A stretch of DNA of 64,000 bases. Origin: Edaphochlamys debaryana (lineage: Eukaryota; Chlorophyta; Chlorophyceae; Chlamydomonadales). The position numbers and the translations under genes were made by a program. Below, in pieces: positions 36,663 through 49,554 of the stretch. Location of the stretch: assembly GCA_016858145.1 (NCBI GenBank), contig JAEHOE010000073.1:124001-188000 (forward strand). Reading direction: 5' to 3'. The notes under the pieces were generated by a model that worked only from the letters and a program-made list of their open reading frames with translations, did no database searches and was not told the DNA's origin. The stretch's first letter is position 1. Every line of letters begins with the position of its first letter.

Positions 36663-39600
36663 ATGGCGCCATCCACCGCGCCCCGAGCGCGGTTGTGGCT
36701 CGCGGCCTGCGCTGTGCTGCTAGCATCAGCGACTCACTGCACCGAAGCTGTCGCTGCGGTGAGACTTGCGCGGCGTGCTTGTTGCGCACGGGCCATAGCT
36801 CCGATCCTTGTGGCGCCGACGTGACCCGCCTCCCCCCGACTCGCAACCGCGACATCCCACAGGGGCCCGCAAGCGGCCTGGCCGTGGAAGGAGAAGACGG
36901 CCTTGCGACTCCTCAGCTTATGTCGGGCACAAGTCATGGAGCACTGCCGATCAGACAGCTCCTCGCGGCAAAGGCATCTAAGGCCTCCCGGAGGAGGGCC
37001 AGCAGTGCTGACCAGGACTCAGCAGTGCCCAAGCGCCTCCCCAGGCTCAGCGGAGGTTACCTGTTCCCCATCCTAGCGTTTGGTGAGATGGGGCGCTTCA
37101 ACAGGGGGCGGCAGGGCGGCGCGGGCGGGCAGGAGCCCTGAGGCCGGGTTTGTCCCCTGACATGACCCCTGCCGTGAACCTGAGGGCTGTGGCCCCTGCT
37201 GAGGCCGCAGAACGGATGAGTCGTCCGTTCTGGCGTCGTCCGGGACGGCGTCAAATAGATAGCTGCCGCAGACGACATAGACCACATGTCCCTCCACTTC
37301 CCCTCCCGTTGCCGGAAGACCCCACTCCCTCTTGTCGAGTCTGCCCACCCCAGGCCCCAACAACCAGATTGCCGGTCTCAAGGAGGCGCTGGTCCTAGGC
37401 CGTCTCCTCAACCGCACCGTTGTCGTACACGACGTATGTACGGGTCATTGGCGAGGGAGTTGTAAGGGTGTCCCCGGGGGACTCGCATCTAACCACCCGC
37501 GGGACTCCTCGCACTTGGATGAAGGCCTCCGACTCCTGCTGCAGGGCAAACCCGAACTCAAACCCATCCCCACCGCCCTCCTCTCAGATCCGTAACATCT
37601 ACCACGACGCTAAGAAGGGCGGGGTCAAGGGCCGTATGGGCTTCAAGCTGGTGAGCATGGGGGAGATAGGGGTGGTCAGACGGCCGCTGGGAGCTGGTCA
37701 GTGGGGCGTGGATAGGGCTGGGTCCGGGAGGGCCCCCGCTAGAAGTAGACTCGCGCCCACCCGGCTAAGCCGCTTGCCTCCATCTGCCGTACGGTGCCTG
37801 CCCTACCTGCCGTACAGTTGTACGACTTCGATTATCTGGCCCAGCACCACTCCGTGGTGTCGCTTGAGGAGCTCCGGGCGGAGGGGTGGGACGGACGCAT
37901 CGAGGCCGTGGGCCACTTCGGCAAGGCCATCTGGTCATGGGTGAGCCTGGCGGGGACTGTCAACAGAAGGGGTTTCCTTGCAGAATGAAGAGGCGTGGGA
38001 TGGGCTCAGGGCGGAGTTGCACATGATGAGGGGAGGGCGTGGGCACGTTGAGGGCTTGCTGCTTATGGCCCAGTCGAGAAGCCGTATTCCTGAGCCTCAG
38101 GTTCTCCCATATCATCCGCATGCAGATCAAGATGACGGTTGAGCTGAACGTGACGGCTGAGTCAGCGACGTACATCGAGTTCGGCAGGTTCGACTGTACG
38201 AAATCTGTGGTGCAGCGGATGGCGAAGAAGTTCATGCCGTACAAGTGGGTGGCGTGCAATAATGCGGGGCTCGAGGGGAACGCTCGTAAGACTAGCCAGC
38301 GTGGACGGGTGTTGTGCGGGCAAAACCCTTTGCCCGGCCGGCCCCTAGCTCCATTTGCCCGTCATCACCTGCTATGTGCGCGCAGGGTGGTGGGCGTCCC
38401 ACTGGCGCAGAAGGTCGTGCCCAACTCCATGTACGGCGTTGAACTCAAGTGGACGGGCAAGCAGTGCCACGACATGTACCTGCAGGTGCGTGGGGGCAGG
38501 GTGCGCGGGTGCTCTCATGGGGAATCTGGAGGGATCCTTGGAACCTTGAACCCAGGTCAGGATCTGGACAGGTCAAAGCAGGACATGTGCTTGCGATGCT
38601 GGGCCGTGGAGATACGGTAGGCCCCCGAGTGAGGTTAGGTGCGGCATGTACCGGAGTGTACACTCATGTACGTTCTGTGTTTACTGCTGCGCCCACCTCA
38701 GGCCTCGGGGCACCTCATCAAGAGCAGTCGCATGCGGAACATCACCCGCCGCTTCAGGGAGACGAAGCTGGGCGGGGCGGACACGCCGTACATCGCCGCA
38801 CACATTCGTCCGTACACCGATCTCTGTGAGCCACGGCATGGACGGGGGCTGAGGTCGTATTGGGAAGGGGGGCATTGGGTTGGTGCCTGAGATGGGAGGC
38901 AGGGGTAGTCCTTGCACAGGACACTCAGCACACATGCTCCCCTACAAACGTTCGTCCCAGCATGTGCTCTAATGCATCTCCACCCCTTCTCGCCTGACGC
39001 GCCTGTCCCACAGGCCTGAAGTGGTGGCACAAGGTGAGAGAGCTACCGGTATGCGTTTCGCAGCGATTGTCGGGCCTACACATGCGCGTCGTCTTTGCCA
39101 TCCGGGGCCACAGTAACCCGCATACCGCTCGTCATACTCTTCGACCCCTCGCCATGTTGTGATGAAGCTCGTCCCTCTACTGAACGCAGGAGACCTATGA
39201 CAAGGCTAAGGCCGCGGGAGACTGCAAGAACGGGCACCTGTACCTGGTGTTCGTCAATGAGACCGTACAGCACATGCGGCGGTTGGAGGAGACCGTTGGC
39301 AGGGGAAAGGCCAAGCTCTTTATCATGTCGTACCCCGAGCTGAAGGACGTGATTACTAAGATGTACGAGAAGGTCGGCCTGCACCCGTTCTTCTACGAAA
39401 TGTCGGATCTGGAGGCAGAGCTGGGTTACAAGTGAGGCGGGGGGTGGGGGGTGGTGTGTGTGTGTGGGGGGGGGAAACGGGGGAGCCACGCCGCCCTTGA
39501 GCAAGGAACTTGAGCTAGCCCCTCCTTGACATGTCGTGCCTCCTTCTCACGCCTATCAATCCCCGTGCTCCCACTCCCTTCGTGTCGTGGTTACCCCCAG

Positions 39601-39916
39601 GACGTCCATCTCTATGCTCGGCATGGTGGAGCAGGAGATCTCGTACCAGGCCAACATCTTCATTGGCTCGTCCATCAGCAGCATGACGGGCATGGTGATG
39701 CAGGTGCGTGCCGTATCCTGCGCATGCATGGCGCTTGATACCCGGAGTGTGCACATGAGTTCCAGCCAGACCAAGTTGGCGCCCGTGCCCTAGCATGTTG
39801 GCTTCCGAGCCGCTCTTAGACCATGCGGTGTGCCTTCCCTACCTCCCTCCCTGCAGGAGCGGTTCGCCCGCGGCATACCCATGGAGAACACGCCCGTGTT
39901 CTCGAGCAACAAGTAG
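36663..39916 (+). CDS. O-fucosyltransferase-like protein, paralogue A
   Basis: Twelve exons: 36663-36758, 36863-37082, 37354-37433, 37588-37650, 37818-37940, 38126-38244, 38386-38485, 38702-38825, 39014-39033, 39190-39431, 39601-39703 and 39857-39916; 449 residues. A signal peptide or signal anchor (RLWLAACAVLLASA) is followed by a variable stem of about 60 residues. The catalytic region starts GPNNQIAGLKEALVLGRLLN, the N-terminal motif of GDP-fucose protein O-fucosyltransferases (Pfam O-FucT type). YIAAHIRPYTDLC holds the His-x-Arg of the donor site. ANIFIGSSISSMTGMV matches the C-terminal FxGT-Ser motif. Such enzymes move fucose from GDP-fucose to Ser/Thr of secreted proteins in the ER or Golgi. 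Acceptor and sugar are not provable from sequence. It is the first of four paralogues and lies tail-to-tail with B. Confidence 0.85.
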
Positions 39917-41709
39917 AGCCATGGAGCCGACTGGTGCATGTGCGGCATGTGCGGCTGGTTAAGATTAGCTTGGCTCATCAGAAATTACAGCCGGAATCAG
40001 CATCTGGAATCGTGGCATGCATATGTTCGGCCTGCCAGGTGGGCATGCATGACACCGGTACATAATTGCATTGGTGGCGGCATCTTGAGGGCTGGAGTTC
40101 CTGCTGAGGGAGAGTGCGCCCGCGCTTGGGCGCGGTGGGCGCTTGACTTGGTGCCGTGATGCCGTGCTGATTTTTGCATGATTGATCTAGTTGTATTGCT
40201 ATCCCTGGTGCTTGGCATCGAGTTGTATTGCCTGATTGATGCACAGCATGCAAGCACGGTGGAGTCTCGGTCATAATTGTGGCGTACGGTGCGCGGGGTG
40301 GGCAAGAGGTAGGCACGGGAGTGCGTCGGGGACAAACACCGTATAGGGAGGTACAGAACCTTGGCCCATGCCCGTTGTACTGCATGTACCATTACTGCCT
40401 CCACGGCTCCACGCGCCCCCGTGGGGTCGGGTCGGGCCCGGGGGGGAGCTGGACATAGCCCCCGGCGCGGACGAAGTAGTCGGTGATGCGGCTGGATCCT
40501 GCTGGATACGGCTAAAGCTGGCCGGCATGCTGCTGCTGGTGTTGAAGGTGTAGAGCTGAGCCGACGAACTCTAGCAATCTAACAGGTCCTATGGGACACA
40601 GGCACGAATAGCACTTTCCTGAGCCCGGGGGGTATCATAGACGTCGGGGGGGTGGCGTCGCATTCGGGGGTGCGCGGGGACATTTCCACGCTGACCTGCT
40701 GCGAAACTGTTGAAGACAGATGTGGGCTGGTCGGGGTAAGATCAAACATCGCGCTCGGTCCGGGCTTGCGCGGGCGAGCTGTGATTAACGTCGCGCAACT
40801 TACATGCATCCTCGCAACCGCTGCGCGATACCTCCACGGAACTACCTCGTTTTAGCTTCAAACCACAGGGAGTCATATGAAACATATACTTGCGTCGCTC
40901 CTCGGGCTATGGGTGCGACCGCGTTCCTTAACATGCAGTTCGCGCCATTCGCGCCGGGTCAATAACTTTCCCCGCTCTCGACGTAACAGCCTAGGGATAC
41001 CCTAATCATACCACTTCACATTGCGAGCTGTGCGCGGTAGGCAGGTTTGTGCGTGGCTCCATAACCCCTACCTCTCCCCTGCACCGCGGCGAGCCCGGCC
41101 GCCTGGCGGCGGGTGCATGCTGAACCAGGGATAAGGCGACCCCGGGTGATCTTGTGACCCCGGTCCCGTAACCCCTGTCTCGGAACTCGCATACCACAAA
41201 GTGGCGCACTAGTCAGGGGCCTTATTCTCTCGGGCACACACAGCTTCTCGGGCCCAAAGCTACAAAGGCTTACGGCAGCCCATCAACCGCGCCTCAGGTG
41301 TAAGGCTCCCTCCGCAACCCCGCTAGTGCACACGACAGCAGCTGGAAATCAGTCCAACAACAATAATAAAGAATACATATGTCGGATGTCCGCACCCCCG
41401 CTTCCCGACCTGCACAGGCACCACGCGCCAGCCGAGAGCGTGCGTGCAGCAGGCAGCTTTTGGCTGATGCCTTTCGGCCAGCCCATGCACAGCAGCCACC
41501 GCATCAGCAGGGCTCGCCACCAGTAAGGCCCAACCGGGATCTCCGCCAACTGGCCAAAGACATGATCTTGCCATGCCTTACTGATAGCCTCCCCGCGCTG
41601 CCGGACCCCAGGTCGCACACCGCGGCATCTCTACCCCCAGGGCATTCAATGAAGCGCTCATACCAATCAATGCCTGCTCTCCGAGAATACATCGCTCTCT
41701 CCCTGGCCG
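39917..41709. other. Intergenic region between convergent genes A and B
   Basis: No gene can be defended. A minus-strand stretch at 40582-40760 (MFDLTPTSPHLSSTVSQQ..) has some coding look but stops early and joins nothing. The rest should hold both 3' UTRs. TTACA at 40799-40804 could be the minus-strand poly(A) signal of B, though it is about 900 bases from the stop. Confidence 0.4.
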
Positions 41710-44700
41710 CTACTTCTTCGTCGAGAACACGACGGTGTTCTCCATGGGGATGCCGCGGGCAAAGCGCTCCTGTGAAGGATATGAAGGTGAGGAAGGGTGA
41801 ATGACGCGAGTCAGGTGGGCACATGCGCACGCGCACGGGGGGCTGATGGCAGGCGCTTGCGTAAGGACTAGGGCGGCAGTCAGCCCAGCAGCAGCAGCTT
41901 GCATCTACGCACACACACGCACCTGCTGCACCATGCCCGTCATGCTGCTCGGGGCCGAGCCAATGAAGATGTTGGCCTGGTAGGCTATCTCTTGCTCCAC
42001 CATGCCAAGCATGGAGATGGACGTCCTGGAGGGAGGGGCGGCGATAGGGGTTGACACAAGGAGGAGGAAGTCTAGTCAATAATAGCTGTCAAAGCAAGAG
42101 CGACGCAGGAGCTGCGGTCATTAAAGTCTCACGCTGCTCGCCCAACTCCAGCCCCTTCGCCGCCTCACTTGCGACCGAGCTCTGCCTCCAGGTCCTTCTG
42201 CTCGTAAAATATGGGACGTAGGCCGGCCTCTCTGTACATCTTAGTAATGACACGCTTCAGCTCCGGGTACGACATGACAAAGAGCTTGGCCTTTCCCCTG
42301 CCAACGGTCTCCTCCAGCCGCCTCATGTGCTGTACGGTCTCATTGACGAACACGAGGTACAGGTGCCCGTTCTTGCAGTGTCCCGCGGCCTTGTCCTTGT
42401 CGTACGTGTCCTGCACCACAAGTAGGCACAGCTCCTTATCTAGTGAGGGATGAAGCCAGCTAGCGGGATAACCTGGCAAGAACCTCCCCGAACCACCACT
42501 GCATGCGCTTCGTTCCTCGCCGGCTCACCTTATGCCACCACTGCAGGCCTGTGGAGAGGGCGGGGGTGGACGGGGAAAGCAAGAGGGCTTCACTCAACTG
42601 GCTCTGTCATGTTGCACGCGGTCGGGTAACTGGTGCGCCCCGCCGCGTCCCAGTCAGGTGGCTTTCCCGCCAAACATTGCAAGGTTCGTGACTCACAGAG
42701 ATCCGTGTACGGGCGGACGTGTACGGCAACGTACGGCGCATCCGCCCCGCCCAGGCGCTTCTCCCTGAAGCTGTGAGCGATGCTCCCTACGCGTTTGCTC
42801 TTGACGAGATGGCCCGATGCCTGCGGGAAGGAGGGGCGGCACACGCGTGATGCATGTTCGGCGCAGCACAGCTTCAGCTCTAGCAGCAAGTAGCATCCGT
42901 GTCTGGCCCTTCACCTATCCCGTTTTCCTAGGGCCCAACTAGCAAGCCCTGCTTGTGCCATCAATATCATTCGTCGGGGGAGAGTGGCGCGCATCAGGTG
43001 CCGCACACAACCCCAGCTCCCCAAGCCTGTTCCCGCCGTCTGCTGCACCCGACAGTCATACCGGTTCAGCCTCGCCCACGTGCCCCTTCTTCTCGGGCCA
43101 GCAAAGCCCTTGACACCACCCAGCCCCGTACGCTTCCCCGGCTAACACGAGCAGCCGTTCACACATGCATGGCTCCTGTGCCCCTGCGGTCCACCCCCGA
43201 GGCTCTCCCGGCCCCGCTCCCGCCCCTCTTGAGCATCCGTGCACCCTGCCCCCACGCACCTGCAGGTACATGTCGTGGCACCGCGCCCCATTCCACTTCA
43301 GTGCCACGCCGTACATGGCGTTGGACAAGACCTTATTTGCCAGTGGCACGCCCACCACCCTTCGCGTACAGTAGGGTAATCGGAAGGGGCAGGGAGCGAG
43401 CGGAGGTTTAGGTTTTGCCCGCACAGCACCCGTTCAAGCGCCCTCAAAGTGCACTGTGTGCACTTGCGAACATTCCCCTCGTGCACCGCATCTCTGCACG
43501 CAACCCACTTGTACGGCAGGAGCTCTTTCGCCATCCGCTGCAGGAACGGGGCGGAGCAGTCGAACTTGCCAAACTCAATGTACTTTGCGCTCTCGTCGGT
43601 TGCGTTGAGCTCATAACGTGCCACCTTGATCTGCGGTCGACAGGCAAGGGGTGGGTAAGGGGGACGTTTCAGCGGTGAAGGGGCAGGCAGGGGATACATG
43701 GGCAGGCGCTGCAAAACCGAGCCAGGGGCCAATCCCATAATCGGCTCAGTGGTGCACGGGTGGAGGAACTAGGAACGGGAGGACCCGGACCGCGGCGCCA
43801 GGAAGACCCTGAAGCCCGCACTTCCTCCGCTCCCTCCGCTCGCCAGCCCCCCGCTCGCCACCTACCCACGACCAAATGGCCCGGCCGAAGTGCCCAATGG
43901 CGCCCAGGTGTCCGTCCCACCCCTCCGCCCTCAGCTCCTCGAGGGTCACAATGGAGTGATACCGGGACAGCAGGTCGAAGTCAAAGACCTATACGGCAGA
44001 AGGGTACGGCAAATCATAGACCGTGCGGAGCGTATGGCGGAAAAGAGACACGCGGGCACGCGGGGGTGCGCGAGTCGGTTTCAAGCCGGGTGTGCCTTGT
44101 TCATCAGGAGGACCACCCTTGCTCCAAGATCGACGCCGCCTGACAACCCTTATCCCCCCCTGCTCACCAGCTTAAAATCCATTCGGCCATTGACTCCTCC
44201 CTTCTTGGCATCGTGGTATATGTTACGGATCTGTGAGGAGGGCGGTGATGCTATTGCTGTTATGTGCGGCTAGGCAGGAGTGAAACAACAGGAGAGGTAG
44301 GGGCGAACAAGCAGGCGAAAGACACGCACGTTCTGTGCTGCTCCAGTGCAGCCTGCTCCCTGCTGCTGCCCGCGCTGCTCCCCACTGCTAGTCCCTTCAT
44401 GCCCCTCTCAGGCATGGCCCCGCTAGAGGTGCGCCTACGTCTTGTACGACAACGGTACGGTTGAGGAGGCGGCCCATCACCAGTGCCTCCTTGAGGCCCG
44501 CGACCTGGTTGTTGGGCCCTGGGGGGGTTGCCATGGGGGAGGGGCGCGCGGGAGGGGCCAACCTGGCGGACGGATGGGGCCTTACTCCGCAAGAGGATAT
44601 GCTAGTTTCCCGCGGCTTGCAATGGCACGTCCGAATGGCTGGGTTACGTCGGTCCATCCTCCTACCAGCACTTGCACCTACCGTAGGCCAGGATGGGGAA

Positions 44701-45068
44701 CAAGTAGCCCCCATCGAGCACGGGGAGGCGCTTGGGCGCCGGGGGCTCGTCAGGCAGTCGGAGCACCTCGGCGGGGGCCTTCGCTGCCAGAGCTTGGCGG
44801 TGGGGAGAGCCTCCACCGCGGCTCGCGCCAACAGCCAGATCCGAGCGACGCTCCTCGCGTACATCATCAGCGTTGTCCACGGACCGCTGCTGAGGGTTAA
44901 CGGGGTGGGGTCGTGTCATGGCACGATGGGAACCGAACATGTCCAGACCCGAGCCCTAGGTGCAGCCCTCACCGCATGGCCGCCTTCTACTTGACAAGTG
45001 CATGCCAGCAGCAGCACAGCGCAGGCCGCGAGCCACCGCAGCGCTAGGGGCGCGGTGGATGGAGCCAT
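41710..45068 (-). CDS. O-fucosyltransferase-like protein, paralogue B
   Basis: Twelve minus-strand exons: 45068-44973, 44889-44682, 44518-44439, 44230-44168, 43988-43866, 43630-43509, 43359-43260, 42820-42697, 42548-42529, 42410-42169, 42025-41923 and 41769-41710; 446 residues. The gene structure is the same as in A. The leader (MAPSTAPLALRWLAACAVLL) closely matches A, while the stem (DLAVGASRGGGSPHRQALAA) closely matches C. Motifs: GPNNQVAGLKEAL, VAVHVRPYTDLC and ANIFIGSAPSSMTGMV. Exon 6 has one codon more than in A and D. A second acceptor upstream of exon 10 would add ELCLLVVQ-type residues, but the paralogues support the start at 42410. Introns 8-9 are nearly identical to those of C. Expected location is ER/Golgi. 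Confidence 0.85.
42529..42762 (-). repeat. Near-identical B/C segment (partner 47359-47590)
   Basis: Exon 9, intron 8 and most of exon 8 of gene B match gene C almost base for base, intron included. The rest of the introns in these two genes are much more diverged. This points to recent gene conversion. Confidence 0.8.
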
Positions 45069-45335
45069 GCCTGGTCGATGCGTTGCCATCGCGAAGCTCG
45101 GTTCGCGAGTTTGCTATGGGCTAAGTAGTTCACAGAGTGTGAGTATGTGTGCCGCGGGTCAGACGGTTATGAATACTTCGCGAGGGCTAGGTCCGTGGCG
45201 AGTCGGGTGTCGGTTGCTCGGGCCCCGACGCGACCCGCCCGAGGCAGCCCAAAAGCACTCCACGCACCTCCACCCCAATGCACAGGCTCCCCACGAACCT
45301 CAATGACCTGCTGCTTACTTGTGCGCTGCCTCGGC
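45069..45335 (-). promoter_or_regulatory. Promoter module of O-fucosyltransferase-like gene B
   Basis: Inverted homologue of the module before gene A. The TATA-like element is TATTCATAAC on the minus strand at 45175-45166, about 107 bases before the ATG, the same spacing as in A. Confidence 0.65.
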
Positions 45336-46426
45336 ATGGAGAAGTGAGAGGGCTTTCGATCGGGCAGTGGCATGGGTACAACCAGCTCCACCAGGCCATC
45401 AGGTGACTGCTGTGTGCTGTTGGACATGCCATACGATGACTGCTCCGCTCTGGGGGCGCGTGCGCAGTCGGGCGTGCGCGGTCGGCATGTCCAGCCAGCC
45501 ACTTTGGGCCCGTGAAGCGGTCGCGGCCAGTGATAGTATCATCCGATATAACTTTTATTCGAAAATCGTCGCCGTAAGCAGCGTTGCGGACACCAAAGTT
45601 CTTTTTGAATGGCTTTTGCAAGTCAACAACGTTGTGCTGTGCTTGCACGTCGGAGACCTCTGTATTGTGGTGTTGTGTCATCTATCCCGGTAAGGGAATT
45701 AAGGCACTCTCGATGGACGAACCCGTCCCCGTCGCACGCACGTTCCCCCGCATCCCCCCCCCCCCCCGGTGGATGTCATACCCCCAGCCACCAGCCGCCA
45801 AGGTACCATTTCAACCACGCTTTTCCTTGCCATTCCTTCAACCTTACTTCAGCTTTAACCCCCCTTCCACAGGCGCCTGAGCATGCAGTGGCAGGGCGGT
45901 GGCTCGCTTGCGGCGGTGGGACTGGCCCGTCTTCGGGGCTGGATGGCCTCCAAGCCGAAGTCAGGGGACTGAGGTGCTAACCATGACTCATGGCAAGTAC
46001 CTTCAAGTGCTACACTCCAAACAGCCTTCGCCATCTACCTGCCGCCAGCCCCCGTCCCAGCCGGGCCCCAGCCCCACGCCAAAGCCCAGGAGCTCCTGAC
46101 CAAGCCTCCGCCTGTCGTGGAGGCGCCGCCGCTTTCACCCTTCTGTGCTTATCCCACTTCTACATCTCCCTCGCCCTACACATTGCAAGCAAACTTCCCC
46201 GACATGCTCCATTCAATTTCAGCACGCCCTTGCCCTGCACGCATGACCCTTTGGATGGCGTGCTGCTGATTATGTGCACCGCTCACCACCGCCGCCCCTT
46301 CAGTACCGGTACTTTGGCGTCCCCAACTCATCAGTCGTCGTACCGGTAGCGCATCCCCTGGCCCCTGCCGACAGTTGAGGCGCTTCCAAGCTACAGTGGC
46401 CCCGACGTCCATCCATGGCAACTCTG
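45336..46426. other. Intergenic region between tandem genes B and C
   Basis: No coding exon recognised. Contains a poly-C run near 45757-45770 and the 3' UTR of gene C (minus strand). Homology to the A upstream region ends near 45335. Confidence 0.45.
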
Positions 46427-49400
46427 CTATTTGCGGCCATCGAAGAGAGTGTTTTCCTCCATGGGCACCCCGCGGGCGAAGCGCTCCTGCAGGGGAAAAT
46501 GGGTGAGGGAGGGGGCACCGGGCGGGAAGGTCTTCAGGGACAGGCTTAGGGCATGCATGCAGAGAGAGAGCAAGGGAAGCAAGTAATTGGACAGAGGGTG
46601 CCGTGAGCCCACACGGTACATGACCGACCTGCTGCACCATGCCTGTCATGGTGCTTCGGGACGAGCCAATGAAGATGTTGGCCTGGAACGCAATCTCTTG
46701 CTCCACCATGCCAAGCATCGAGATGGAGGTTCTGCAGAAAGTGGGAAGGCGCAGGCAGCAGGCGGGAGTGGATGGGCGGGGGAGGGGCAGGGTCACAGGC
46801 CGAGCCGCGGGTGCCAAGGGTGTCAGGCAGCCGGGCATGACCGGAAGAGTCTCACTCAATGCGGGCGATGCGGATAGCCCAGGATATCCCCCCTCGACGT
46901 ACGACCGGCTGGGCCCGCATGACCCCAACGGACTCACTTATGGCCTAGCTCTGCCTCCAGGTCCTTCATCTCGTAGAACACGGGACGAAGGCCGGCCTCT
47001 CTGTACATCTTAGTGATGATACCCTTCAGCTCCGGGTACGACATGACAAAGAGCTTGGCCTTCCCCCTGCCAACGGTCTCCTCCAGCCGCCGCATGTGCT
47101 GTACGGTATCATTGACAAAGACGAGGTACAGGTGCCCATTCTTGCAGTCGTTGGCAGCCTTGACCTTGTCGTACGTCTCCTGCGTGTGTTCAGTACATGT
47201 GGGGAGCTCGAGAGGGTTGGAAGTAGCGTGGCCTTGACTGGCTCAAGAGGGAAAGGGGTCACCATAGCGTGCTGCACATTGGCTTGAACCCCTACCTCTG
47301 CCCGTTCGCTAGGTAGAGCACTACAGGGTTCTCCCGCCACCTATGCTGCCGCGCGCACCTTATGCCACCACTGCAGGCCTGTGGAGAGGGCGGGGTGGAC
47401 GGGGAAAGCAAGAGGGCTTCACTCAACTGGCTTTGTCATGTTGCACGCGCTCGGGTAACTGGTGCGCCCCGCCGCGTGCCAGTCGGGTGGCTTTCCCCCC
47501 GAACATTGCAAGGTTCGTGACTCACAGAGATCCGTGTACGGCCGCACGTGTACGGCAACGTACGGCGCATCCGCCCCGCCCAGGCGTTTCTCCCTGAAGC
47601 TGCGAGCGATGCTCACTATGCGCTTGCTCTTGACGAGGTGGCCCGACGCCTGCGGCCAAGGCATAGTGCAGTTTGGCAGGGCGCCCTTGCGCGTACTGTA
47701 CGAACTGTGTGTGAGCTATGCAACGCATGGCTGACGTACACTCACGGTTGTCAAGCAGCTCAACCGCTTGTAGTAATCCTCCTAGGGCCTCGGCCAACAA
47801 CTCACCTGGAGGTACATGTCGTGACACTTCTGCCCCGTGGCCTTGAGTTTCAAGCCGATGCCCGCAGCGGACACGACCTTCTCAAAGAGGGGTGTCCCCA
47901 CAAACCTGCGCACACAATGATTGAAAGCGCTTCGGTGAAGAGCGAGACCCAGTTCAATGAGGAGCAAGCCGCCTTGGTTCCATCCTCCGTGCAGGCGGCC
48001 GACCCACATCACAACATCCCGTCCTAGCCAGCCTGCCCTTCCCGCGCACAAGCAAGCCACCGTAGATACCGATACTCCTGGCCTCTCGCTCTCTCGCCCC
48101 AAACCCTTTGTCCATGCATCCGGTGCTCACTTGTACGGCTTCAGCTCATTGGCCATGTTCCCAAGAAACGATGCGGAGCAATCAAACCGGCTGCCAAAGT
48201 CAAAGTAGGTGGCATTCTTAGATGTCACATTGAGCTCCGCGGTCATGCCAATCTGCGATTGCCCGGGCAAGACAGAGGGGGTAGACGAACGCTCAGTGAG
48301 CAATGGCCGTTATGACGAGGGGTTACTGCTGCTCAGCCTTTACACCAGGCTTACCGCCCGGCCGCCCTTCCTTGCTTCTTGCTCCCTCTGAACGAACCCC
48401 GCACATGCATGCAACACATACCCACGACCAGCCGCAGCGGCCAAAGTGGCCGATGGCGTCCAGACGCCCGTCCCAGCCCTCCGCCTGCAGCTCCTCGAGA
48501 GATACAATGGAATGGTACCGAGAAAGCAGGTCGAAGTCGAACAGCTGTACGGCAGGAGGGGCAAGGCAGAAAGAAAGAAAGGAGTGAGCAAGCCTGCCGG
48601 GAAGACGAGGGACCCCTGCCGGGCGCAAAAGGGTAGGGCCGGGGGGTAGCGCCCCTCGGCTCCCCGACCTCCACGCCCGCGGTCAGCCGGCGGTCAGCCC
48701 CATGCATGACCCCAGTGACTCCACGCGCCACAAAACCCACCAGCTTGAACCCCATTCGGCCCTTGACCCCGCCCTTCTTGGCGTCGTGGTAGATGTTACG
48801 GATCTGAGGGGGCAGGCGGTGGGGGAACATGTGTGGGATTAGGTAACAGCGGGCAGGAGGCCGAGTAGTGGAAGGCTTGGGAAGTTGGGATGGCTGCATG
48901 CCAGCCCTTCAGTAATGAATCAAGCCTTGGAGGCACGTCTTTCCCCCAAAGCAAGCCGTACTCACATCGTGTACGACGACAGTGCGGTTGAGGAGACGGC
49001 CCAGGACAAGCGCTTCTTTGAGGCCCGTGATCTGATTGTTAGGGCCTGGGGGGGGGTGATGGGACGGGAGGGCTCGTGTGTGTGGCGGATGCATGGGGCC
49101 TGACTCCAGGCAACGCTCCCCACTCGGAGGATCATGATGTTACCTTTTATGATGATGGGGAACAAGTAGCCCCCATCGAGCACGGGGAGGCGCTTGGGCG
49201 CCGTGGGCTCGTCAGGCAGCCGTAGCACCTCGGCGGGGGCCTTCGCTGCCAGAGCTTGGCGGTGGGGAGAGCCTCCGCCGCGGCTCGCGCCAACAGCCAG
49301 ATCCGAGCGACGCCCCTCGCGTACATCATCAGTAATGTCCATGGACCGCTGCGGGACATTGCCGAGGGGTAACAGGGTTGGGTCGTGTCGAGGCAGGGCC

Positions 49401-49554
49401 AACTGGGCAACGGACATGTCCAAACCCGAGCCTTCGGCGCAGCCCTCACCGCATGTCCGCCTTCTGTTGGGAGAGAGCCTGCCAGCAGCAGCACAGCGCA
49501 GGCCGCGAGCCACCACAGCGCTCGCGACGTTGTGGTCGCGGGCATGGCCATCAT
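46427..49554 (-). CDS. O-fucosyltransferase-like protein, paralogue C
   Basis: Twelve minus-strand exons: 49554-49450, 49348-49144, 49045-48966, 48803-48741, 48544-48422, 48252-48131, 47905-47806, 47649-47526, 47378-47359, 47179-46938, 46731-46629 and 46486-46427; 448 residues. The leader (MMAMPATTTSRALWWLAACA) is almost that of D, the stem is almost that of B, exon 7 (FVGTPLFEKVVSAAGIGL) is D-like, exons 8-9 are B-like, and exon 11 (EIAFQANIFIGSSRSTMTG) is D-like. It keeps the full set of O-fucosyltransferase motifs (GPNNQITGLKEALVLGRLLN, VAVHVRPYTDLC). All junctions keep phase and no stop interrupts the frame, so it should be functional. It lies head-to-head with D, about 8.8 kb apart, with the FUT8-like gene between them. 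Confidence 0.85.
47359..47590 (-). repeat. Near-identical C/B segment (partner 42529-42762)
   Basis: Partner of the segment in gene B. It differs by a handful of substitutions and one G of a G run. Confidence 0.8.
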
